5,740 bases of DNA from Synechococcaceae bacterium Bin_79_3 (lineage in GTDB: Bacteria > Cyanobacteriota > Cyanobacteriia > PCC-6307 > Cyanobiaceae): assembly GCA_009914645.1 (NCBI GenBank), contig VFLB01000113.1, positions 1 through 5,740 on the forward strand. The letters are read 5' to 3'. The notes under the pieces were generated by a model. It did no database searches. It was not told the DNA's origin and saw only the letters and a list, made by a program, of their open reading frames with translations. The translations under genes were made by a program, and so were the position numbers. This document shows positions 1-4,935 of this stretch, piece by piece (within the stretch, counting starts at the first letter, position 1; every line of letters begins with the position of its first letter).

Positions 1-675
1 ACGTTGGTCTGGATTGTCTACTTCTGCGTTGCTTTCATCATTTGGATTAAGTTGATAATAAGCCCGATTGCTCATATAGCGATCTAGCAATCGTTTGCTG
101 AGCCACTCTCTCCACAATAATCCCAGCTTTGGAATTATATAATTCTGTAATGTGCGAATCGGTAGAGCTAATATTAGGCAGAAACCGTAGATAGAAATTA
201 TTCGCCAAAAACCCGGCTCATCATAGGCAACCTGTGCGTTGTCGATATTGCGAGCGATAAAACTAATACCAACATTTATACCATTTAATACAAGGAGTAA
301 TAGCGCAATTACTCCCAGCAGTAACCACGGCAACCAACGCCCTTGACGCAGTTTGTTTCTGAAAGCCACAAAGCAAGCAATGCTTGAGGCCAGCGCCAGC
401 ATCACTAGCGCCCCCGCTGGGCCAGCCCAGATCCCGGCTACTCGCTCAGGTACCCCCGGCAGGAAGCGACTTTGCAATTGGGGAATTAAGGCGCCGCTCG
501 CGGCCACTAGGCCTGTGAGCAGCAACAGTGTTAAACCCACCACTATCCCAAGCAGAGCCGCCACCAGCAACAGAAATTGCCAGGGGTTTGAATCTTCAAT
601 CGGTAAAAAATAAGGTTGAGCTAAGCGCTGCAGCTTTACCAGCTGAATGCGCAAAGTTTGAAGTGGGTTGCTCAA
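1..675 (-). CDS. SbmA/BacA-like ABC transporter (membrane domain), N-terminal part, runs off left edge
   Basis: The minus-strand frame stays open for 225 codons from a TTG at 675-673 to the window edge. An in-frame TAA lies six codons upstream of that TTG, and no ATG or GTG lies between, so TTG is the best start; a second TTG at codon 8 is possible. The product begins with a short basic segment and a QPYFLP motif (residues 20-25), then has about four hydrophobic stretches (about 33-57, 86-105, 114-134, 157-172). It continues with WREWLSKRLLDRYMSNRAYY (188-207) and NPDQR (221-225), which are hallmarks of the ABC_membrane_2 / SbmA-BacA (ABCD-like) family. In that family an ATP-binding domain follows, here outside the window. 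Relatives import peptides, bleomycin or vitamin B12 across the inner membrane; the substrate here is unknown. The gene follows the HIT gene after 34 bases and is probably co-transcribed with it. Its last 300 bases are about 39% GC, much lower than its first part. Confidence 0.85.
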   Translation of the reverse strand, partial: MSNPLQTLRIQLVKLQRLAQPYFLPIEDSNPWQFLLLVAALLGIVVGLTLLLLTGLVAASGALIPQLQSRFLPGVPERVAGIWAGPAGALVMLALASSIACFVAFRNKLRQGRWLPWLLLGVIALLLLVLNGINVGISFIARNIDNAQVAYDEPGFWRIISIYGFCLILALPIRTLQNYIIPKLGLLWREWLSKRLLDRYMSNRAYYQLNPNDESNAEVDNPDQR

Positions 676-709
676 AGGGATGCGTTTCTCTTACCCCCAT
701 TCTGCCGAT

Positions 710-1057
710 TTAACCGGGGGGCCACAGCAATGGCCGACCACCAATTATGTGAAGGTGTAAATGGAACACGGTTTGACCAGCTTCAGCGCCGCTATTGATC
801 ACGGTGCGCCAAGCGATCAACCCCTGCATTTTTGCCAGTTTGGCCCCTACCAGCAATAGGTGTCCGAGCAGGAAAGCTTGGTTTTCATCTGCTTCGCTCA
901 AGCTGGCGATATGGAGCCTTGGGATCACTAAAATATGAACTGGCGCCTGGGGTTGCAGGTCTTTAAAGGCGATGCAGTGCTCGTCTTCATAGATCCGATC
1001 TGTCTTGATTTCCCCCCGCAAGATTTTGCCAAAAACCGTTTGATTGCTTTCTGTCAT
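710..1057 (-). CDS. HIT (histidine triad) family nucleotide hydrolase, HINT/PKCI-like
   Basis: This complete 115-residue protein has the usual HINT length. The N-terminal part contains TVFGKILRGEI (7-17) and the segment around residues 30-47 (AFKDLQPQAPVHILVIPR), both typical of the family. The histidine triad H99-L-H101-L-H103 sits in VFHLHLHIIGGRPL, and by homology H101 is the nucleophile that forms the nucleotidyl intermediate. The C-terminus LLWPPG is also typical. Family members are soluble dimers that hydrolyse purine nucleotide phosphoramidates such as AMP-lysine; the physiological substrate in cyanobacteria is unclear. The start is the ATG at 1057, with no recognisable ribosome binding site before it. 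It is divergent from the small ORF at 1148, and the ABC transporter follows downstream on the same strand. Confidence 0.95.
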   Translation of the reverse strand: MTESNQTVFGKILRGEIKTDRIYEDEHCIAFKDLQPQAPVHILVIPRLHIASLSEADENQAFLLGHLLLVGAKLAKMQGLIAWRTVINSGAEAGQTVFHLHLHIIGGRPLLWPPG

Positions 1058-1092
1058 GCGAGAACCAGGCTGAATGTCTAAATCGTTACACC

Positions 1093-1122
1093 TTTACCTA
1101 GCAGCAGAGAGGCGCTTATATA
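1093..1122 (+). promoter_or_regulatory. Candidate sigma-70-type promoter in the HIT/82-residue ORF divergent spacer
   Basis: In the 90-base divergent spacer, TTTACC (1093-1098, 4 of 6 to TTGACA) lies 18 bases before TATATA (1117-1122, 5 of 6 to TATAAT). Transcription would begin near 1129 and leave a leader of about 20 bases before the ATG at 1148. The TATATA is self-complementary, so it could also serve the HIT gene, but I see no good -35 for that direction. This is pattern matching only. Confidence 0.3.
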
Positions 1123-1147
1123 TGTTGCCGGTTAGTAGTTCTTTGCG

Positions 1148-1396
1148 ATGCTTCACCTCCAGTTCCAAGATGAGCTGGCCCAGCGTCGCAAGGGCCCGAT
1201 CCGTAAACGTCTTGAACCTGAGTGGCGTGATGCGGGTATGGATCTTTTGTACTCCGTTAATCGCCTCGCCGACATGATTGATGGCACTGACGGCCCAAGA
1301 GATAGGCAGAGCCGCGCAGAATTGCTTGATTACACCGAGGCATCGATTCGCCGCCTTGAACGCATTCGTTACCGTCTTAACCAAAGACAATCCTGA
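1148..1396 (+). CDS. Small charged helical protein of unknown function (82 residues)
   Basis: I do not recognise a named family. The product is rich in Arg, Glu, Asp, Leu and Gln, with no signal peptide or hydrophobic segment, so it should be cytosolic. Two helical stretches are likely: about residues 2-45 (with EWRDAGMDLLYSVNRLADMI at 24-43) and 52-80 (AELLDYTEASIRRLERIRYR at 57-76), the latter amphipathic and basic at its end. The start is the ATG at 1148; an in-frame TAG lies at 1136-1138 and no other start falls between. It faces away from the HIT gene and lies 68 bases before comM on the same strand. I prefer it to the 98-codon opposite-strand frame over the same bases because it has a coherent soluble helical composition and agrees in strand with comM. 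That it is a conserved picocyanobacterial protein is my inference, not tested. Confidence 0.6.
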   Translation: MLHLQFQDELAQRRKGPIRKRLEPEWRDAGMDLLYSVNRLADMIDGTDGPRDRQSRAELLDYTEASIRRLERIRYRLNQRQS

Positions 1397-1464
1397 TTGC
1401 TCAAATTGCTTTTTTGATACAAATCATTCATAGGGGGAATTAAACAACTAGTGGCGTTGCCGAT

Positions 1465-2988
1465 TTGCTTGCCTTTTGTTCTGGTGCCTGCCTTTTTGGC
1501 ATAGAGGCGAAGCCCATCCAGGTGGAGGTGGATTTGTCTCCAGGTTTGCCTGGTTTGCAGCTGGTGGGTTTGGGGGATACCAGCGGTAGAGAAGCGCGCG
1601 AAAGGGTGCGATCGGCTTTGCGAAACAGCGGTTTTCGTGTTCCTCAAACCCGCGTTGTGGTGAGCCTTGCGCCTGCTGATCTACGCAAGGAGGGACCTGG
1701 CTTTGATCTCCCCATGGCCCTTGCTCTGTTGATGGCAACTGGGCAGCAAGCGCCGGATGCGCTGCAGGGGGTTTGGGCTACTGGCGAGTTGGGCCTTGAT
1801 GGCAGTTTGCGGCCGGTGCGGGGTGTTTTGGCGATGGCTCAGGCGGCTAAAAAAGCAGGGGCTCGAGCCCTAATTGTGCCAAGTGAGAATGGCCAGGAGG
1901 CAGCCCTGGTGCAGGGGCTTGAAGTGTGGCCGGCTAAAGGGCTTAAGCATGTGTTTGCCGCATTAGCAGGCAGTGTTGCCTGGGGAGAGGCAACGGCCCC
2001 AATGCCGCCGTTAGCAAAGGAATTTGCTCCGGATTTGGCAACGGTGAAAGGGCAGTTGCATGGCCGCCGCGCTTTAGAAATTGCCGCCTGTGGCGGCCAT
2101 CACTTGCTTTTTATAGGGCCGCCGGGATGCGGCAAAACCCTTTTAGCCAGATGTTTGCCAGGTTTATTGCCGCCCCTCAGCCCTGAGCAGGCGCTGGAGC
2201 TCACGCAGATTCATTCGGTGGCGGGGCTCTTAACAGCAGGAGGCGGTTTGCTTCACCAGCCCCCTTTCCGTGCGCCCCATCACGGTTGCAGTGGGGTCGC
2301 CCTTGTGGGCGGAGGGGCTTACCCGCGCCCTGGCGAACTTTCATTAGCCCACCGTGGGGTTTTGTTTCTCGATGAGTTAGCGGAATTTCGCCGTGATGTG
2401 CTGGATCACCTGCGCCAACCACTGGAAACAGGGATGGTTCATCTGGCTCGGGCGCGCTTTTCGCAATTTTTTCCATGCCAATTGTTGCTGGTGGCAGCTA
2501 CTAATCCCTGCCCTTGTGGATGGTGGGGCGATCAGGTGCGCACCTGTCGTTGCGGTGAGCGCTTACGACGTCAGTACTGGTCGAGATTGTCTGGGCCGCT
2601 CCTGGATCGCCTCGATTTACAGGTGCTGCTGAGGCCCTTGAGCCCAGCGGAACTAAGCGATGAAGGTAATCATCCTTTGCAGCAGAGCAGCATGGAGGTG
2701 GCTAAGCGAGTGCTGCTGGCAAAAGAGCGGATGATTGCTCAAAATCCAAAGGGCTTCAATAACGCTGAAGCACCCTTAGAAAATATGAAAGGGCGATTAA
2801 GGCTGCAAGGGCCAGCCAAAAATCTCTGGATCGTTACTTTGGAGCGTTTATATCTGTCGGCGCGAAGCGCTGGCAAGGTGCTACGCGTAGCTCGCACCAT
2901 TGCAGATTTGGAAAATTCAGAAAAAATAGAAGCTGTGCATCTGGCGGAAGCACTCAGTTATCGCCCCTTGGATCGTAAGCAGGCTTAG
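1465..2988 (+). CDS. comM: ComM/YifB-family AAA+ ATPase (Mg-chelatase-like), DNA branch-migration helicase
   Basis: The protein is complete at 507 residues, the usual family length. Residues 1-170 form the N-terminal ChlI/Lon-like domain, with EVDLSPGLPGLQLVGL (21-36), RERVRSALRNSGFR (45-58) and LAPADLRKEGPGFDLP (68-83). The AAA+ core has Walker A GPPGCGKT (218-225), Walker B VLFLDE (299-304), sensor-1 N347 in AATNPCPCG, and the arginine region SRLSGPLLDRLDL (373-385). C349, C351, C361 and C363 form the conserved CPC...CxC cluster, a likely metal site. The C-terminal lid carries sensor-2 LSARSAGKVLRVARTIADL (464-482), with R467. In Vibrio cholerae ComM is a hexameric helicase that drives branch migration when transformed DNA integrates. 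The only possible in-frame start is TTG at 1465, giving (M)LAFC, which matches the MLARC start of homologues; an in-frame TAA lies at 1441. All expected catalytic residues are present. Its TAG overlaps the stop of the convergent gene. Confidence 0.95.
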   Translation: MLAFCSGACLFGIEAKPIQVEVDLSPGLPGLQLVGLGDTSGREARERVRSALRNSGFRVPQTRVVVSLAPADLRKEGPGFDLPMALALLMATGQQAPDALQGVWATGELGLDGSLRPVRGVLAMAQAAKKAGARALIVPSENGQEAALVQGLEVWPAKGLKHVFAALAGSVAWGEATAPMPPLAKEFAPDLATVKGQLHGRRALEIAACGGHHLLFIGPPGCGKTLLARCLPGLLPPLSPEQALELTQIHSVAGLLTAGGGLLHQPPFRAPHHGCSGVALVGGGAYPRPGELSLAHRGVLFLDELAEFRRDVLDHLRQPLETGMVHLARARFSQFFPCQLLLVAATNPCPCGWWGDQVRTCRCGERLRRQYWSRLSGPLLDRLDLQVLLRPLSPAELSDEGNHPLQQSSMEVAKRVLLAKERMIAQNPKGFNNAEAPLENMKGRLRLQGPAKNLWIVTLERLYLSARSAGKVLRVARTIADLENSEKIEAVHLAEALSYRPLDRKQA

Positions 2989-3245
2989 TTGTAACCCGTT
3001 CCATATGTTTCAACCCATGCTTGGCCTCTTGGCCTGGTGTCGCAAGTGAGCGATCCATCAGGGTTGCTATGGCAATTGCTGCTGCCAAGCTGGCTCTGAG
3101 GATCCCAAGGATCTTGATCGTAAATAATTGACTGGTTTAGAATTGTATTTGCATTGCAAGGGGTAGCAAAGCAAAAGGCAATTGAGCAAACAAATCCCGA
3201 TATTTTAAAACTCGATTTCACTGAAAAGCGAATTACGGAATGCAT
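2985..3245 (-). CDS. Small exported protein with a cysteine pair, unknown function (86 residues)
   Basis: I do not recognise a named family. The N-terminus is a probable Sec signal peptide: a basic region (R6, K10, K14), a hydrophobic core at about 15-28, and a cleavage site after A32 (CNA|N). The predicted mature part is about 54 residues. It has an acidic/aromatic patch, YDQDPWDP (42-49), then a loop C58-HSNPDGSLT-C68 whose two cysteines could form a disulfide outside the cytoplasm, then DTRPRG and a Gly/Tyr-rich tail. The ATG at 3245 lies only 4 bases after the rpsU stop, which suggests translational coupling. The TAA stop overlaps the comM TAG on the other strand. The signal-peptide half is AT-rich (3121-3240 about 34% GC), while the mature half is about 54%. 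The signal peptide plus composed C-terminal half make this more likely real than a shadow frame. Confidence 0.7.
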   Translation of the reverse strand: MHSVIRFSVKSSFKISGFVCSIAFCFATPCNANTILNQSIIYDQDPWDPQSQLGSSNCHSNPDGSLTCDTRPRGQAWVETYGTGYN

Positions 3246-3249
3246 TCAA

Positions 3250-3420
3250 CTAGCGCCGTCTGCGACGTTGCTGAGCTTTTCTTTTGTATTTCTCCACCGG
3301 TGTTTCGTGGTGGCGCAGGCGTTTGAGGTCGGCAAAAATCCCCGCCTTAGACACCTGGCGCTTAAAACGCCGCAGGGCCGATTCAATTCCTTCGTTTTCG
3401 CCAACGGTAACCTGGGTCAT
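3250..3420 (-). CDS. rpsU: 30S ribosomal protein S21
   Basis: This 56-residue reading frame is too short for many ORF filters but matches bacterial S21 along its whole length. It opens with [20 protein letters not shown] (1-20), followed by [20 protein letters not shown] (22-41), and ends in the basic tail [13 protein letters not shown] (44-56). S21 binds the 30S platform near the 3' end of 16S rRNA and affects initiation. The ATG at 3420 is the natural start and the TAG lies at 3252-3250. The 20 bases before the ATG are pyrimidine-rich with no Shine-Dalgarno-like purine run. Upstream is the DUF3747-like gene (48-base gap), and downstream, 4 bases past the stop, a small exported protein begins. 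The length and basic tail fit cyanobacterial S21, so I see no truncation. Confidence 0.95.
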   Translation of the reverse strand: MTQVTVGENEGIESALRRFKRQVSKAGIFADLKRLRHHETPVEKYKRKAQQRRRRR

Positions 3421-3468
3421 AAAGGGAAAGAAAAACGCACAAATATTTTGCTAACCATATCAAAATGC

Positions 3469-4023
3469 CTACTTGGTTTCGGGCATGGTGTCTCGATATA
3501 TGTACACATGGCCAAGGACGCGTTTCCCAAACTGGCGTCGCATCACCTTCCAGCCGGGTTCCATTTTTAATTCAACAAAGCCACTGCCGCCACCGCCGGC
3601 CCTGGCCACCAGAAGAGCCAAGCCATCGGGGCTGTGACCCATCAAAATCGCCTCCCCTGCCTGATGGGAAACCGTTAGCCGCATTGTGGGGCCGAAATCA
3701 CGATTGCCCACCCTCACGGAATAACCATTGCTATCGATGTAGCGATTGCAGATGCCAGTGAAATCAAATGTGCCCAGCAATGGATTCACAACTGTTGGCT
3801 TGTTGCCCTGGCGAGCAAAACAGGGGCGGCGATCCCGCACCTGCTCGTAAATATTCAGCTGGGAGTTGCTTCCATCTCCAATTGGAGCGGCCACAAGAAT
3901 GAAGCGTTCAGCTTTCACCTCACCTGCTTGAAATAAACTGGCATTTACGGGCAAACAGCAAATGCTGCTGAGGCCAGCAACCGCAGCTAGCAATCTTTTT
4001 TTGAAATTGCTTCTAGTAATCAC
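3469..4023 (-). CDS. Exported DUF3747-like cyanobacterial protein
   Basis: The product has a basic N-terminus (RSNFKKR), a hydrophobic core and a signal peptidase site VNA|S, so it is probably exported by Sec. The mature part contains FILVAAPIGDGSNSQLNIYE, RRPCF, VVNPLLGTFDFTGICNRYID and a closing EPGWKVMRRQFGKRVLGHVY, which I recognise as the DUF3747 family of cyanobacteria. Two cysteines (in RRPCF and TGICN) may pair after export. A Gly-rich turn (ARAGGGGSG) precedes the last strands. The function is unknown. No in-frame ATG exists near the start. GTG at 4023 gives a compact signal peptide (MITRSNFKKRLL...); TTG at 4029 would add two residues (186 instead of 184). It lies 50 bases after the 65-residue membrane protein gene and 48 bases before rpsU. 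I infer a role at the thylakoid lumen, periplasm or outer surface only from the signal peptide. Confidence 0.85.
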   Translation of the reverse strand: MITRSNFKKRLLAAVAGLSSICCLPVNASLFQAGEVKAERFILVAAPIGDGSNSQLNIYEQVRDRRPCFARQGNKPTVVNPLLGTFDFTGICNRYIDSNGYSVRVGNRDFGPTMRLTVSHQAGEAILMGHSPDGLALLVARAGGGGSGFVELKMEPGWKVMRRQFGKRVLGHVYIYRDTMPETK

Positions 4024-4079
4024 AAACAATGGGCAGAGGGGCTGATCGTAGAAGTGGTTTGCCGCTTGCGAAAGGTGGC

Positions 4080-4277
4080 TTAGGCCGGAGTGTTAAACCG
4101 AATAGCCACAAGAAGGGCTACGGCAGTGCCTGGTAAACAGGCCGCCAGAATGGCGCTAGTGAGCCCCACCCCCAGGTCTGGTTCCCCGTAGGCCAATTCG
4201 AATACGCAGCCGGTGCTGGCGATGCCACTGATGCAGGCCAGGGCCAAAAACAATCCGGCCATCGGTTTCATCGGCAT
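4080..4277 (-). CDS. Small two-helix membrane protein, unknown function (65 residues)
   Basis: The protein has two hydrophobic segments, about residues 6-26 (MAGLFLALACISGIASTGCV) and 41-60 (ending LLVAIR), joined by a short acidic loop ELAYGEPDLG (27-36). This fits a small inner- or thylakoid-membrane hairpin. I do not recognise a named family, though the layout resembles conserved picocyanobacterial hypothetical proteins. The ATG at 4277 comes 3 bases after the def stop; an in-frame ATG two codons on (MKPMAG) is an equally good start, and both support translational coupling to def. A single C24 lies at the end of helix 1. By the positive-inside rule, the Lys before helix 1 and the Arg at the end of helix 2 would place both termini in the cytoplasm. 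Function cannot be inferred from the sequence. Confidence 0.75.
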   Translation of the reverse strand: MPMKPMAGLFLALACISGIASTGCVFELAYGEPDLGVGLTSAILAACLPGTAVALLVAIRFNTPA

Positions 4278-4280
4278 AGC

Positions 4281-4886
4281 TCAGTTCAGCGTTTGAACGT
4301 GGGAACGGTCTAGGCCCAGCTTCTCCAATTCGGTATTAAGAGAAAGCTCGTCTGTTACACGATCTACAAAAAGCACCCCTTTCAAATGATCTAGTTCATG
4401 CAAAATGCAGCGAGCTAACAATCCATCGGCTTTACGGCGTTGGGGCCTCCCCAGTTCATCGCGGTAGTTGATCTCCACCCTGCTGGGGCGCACCACTTGT
4501 AAATAAACCCCTGGAATGCTCAAACATCCCTCTTCATATGTATCCAGTTCATCGCTAATTGTTGTGATTTCTGGATTGATCAGCACGAGCGGCGGATTGG
4601 CTGCTTCTTCTGGTTCTAGATCGATCACGAGCAATTGCTTTTGCACCCCCACTTGAGGTGCAGCAAGACCAATGCCTTTGGCGGCATACATGCTGCGCAA
4701 CATATTGCGGGCTAACTCGCGAATGCTTTCATCAACTCGGCTAATGCGCTTAGCAGATTGCCTTAATTGATCAGCACCCAAGGTGTGGATTACAGGTGAA
4801 TTTGGCTGCTCATCGCCCTTAGGCACCAGCACCGTGGAGTTTTGGCGCTCCGATAAACGGGCTAAAGAGGCGAAATTAAGGGCCAA
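4281..4886 (-). CDS. def: Peptide deformylase
   Basis: The enzyme removes the formyl group from the initiator methionine of nascent proteins. All three motifs are intact: I, GIGLAAPQVG (71-80); II, EGCLSIPG (119-126) with metal ligand C121; III, HELDH (163-167) with ligands H163 and H167 and catalytic E164. The protein has 201 residues with a long N-terminal extension (about 1-30) before HTLGADQLRQ, as in picocyanobacterial homologues, and motif EGCLS is of the type-1 form. The only usable start is TTG at 4886, since an in-frame TGA lies eight codons upstream. It gives (M)ALNFASLAR, which agrees with the MARSFA.LAR start I recall for Synechococcus. AGAAGG ends 2 bases before the TTG, close for a ribosome binding site. 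It is divergent from the S9 peptidase (49 bases) and heads a minus-strand run that includes rpsU. Confidence 0.95.
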   Translation of the reverse strand: MALNFASLARLSERQNSTVLVPKGDEQPNSPVIHTLGADQLRQSAKRISRVDESIRELARNMLRSMYAAKGIGLAAPQVGVQKQLLVIDLEPEEAANPPLVLINPEITTISDELDTYEEGCLSIPGVYLQVVRPSRVEINYRDELGRPQRRKADGLLARCILHELDHLKGVLFVDRVTDELSLNTELEKLGLDRSHVQTLN

Positions 4887-4909
4887 TGCCTTCTGCTGTT
4901 CTTGCGTTC

Positions 4910-4915
4910 ATTCTA
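4910..4915 (-). promoter_or_regulatory. def: Candidate -10 element for def
   Basis: Read on the minus strand this is TAGAAT, 5 of 6 to TATAAT, and would start transcription near 4903, about 17 bases before the TTG start of def. No -35 at normal spacing is convincing (TTGCCG sits only 14 bases upstream). The element lies in the 49-base spacer shared with the S9 peptidase gene. It rests on pattern matching only. Confidence 0.3.
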
Positions 4916-4935
4916 GGCAGCATTGGTAGCGGCAA

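Noticed and set aside
353..713. Two plus-strand frames of 86 and 61 codons
   Set aside because: They lie opposite the N-terminal coding region of the ABC transporter and give low-complexity Ala/Pro/Ser/Thr-rich products without motifs.
1094..1390. 98-codon minus-strand frame opposite the 82-residue protein
   Set aside because: It has no recognisable motif or signal. The plus-strand frame has a more coherent composition and agrees in strand with comM, though the choice is not certain.
1387..1416. Possible terminator: CAATC/GATTG inverted repeat followed by a T-run
   Set aside because: The stem is five AT-rich pairs with a two-base loop, and the T-run comes about ten bases later, so a stable intrinsic terminator is unlikely.
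1397..1424. Possible promoter before comM (TTGCTC and TACAAA)
   Set aside because: The spacing is only about 15 bases and both hexamers match poorly.
1419..1429. Repeat ACAAATCATTC, also at 4944-4954
   Set aside because: A shared 11-mer is expected several times by chance in a window of this size, and the copies lie in unrelated contexts.
1431..1437. Purine run TAGGGGG as a ribosome binding site for comM
   Set aside because: It is nearly 30 bases before the TTG start, too far for a Shine-Dalgarno role at that codon.
1369..1738. Minus-strand frames of 92 and 96 codons over the start of comM
   Set aside because: They are antisense to the strongly conserved N-terminal domain of comM, and their Gln/Pro-rich translations look like shadow frames.
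2201..2632. Frames of 91 (minus) and 79 (plus) codons inside comM
   Set aside because: They lie within the AAA+ core of comM in other frames and show no independent motifs.
3154..3570. 138-codon plus-strand frame
   Set aside because: It is antisense to rpsU and to parts of two other minus-strand genes; the S21 identity of the opposite strand is clear.
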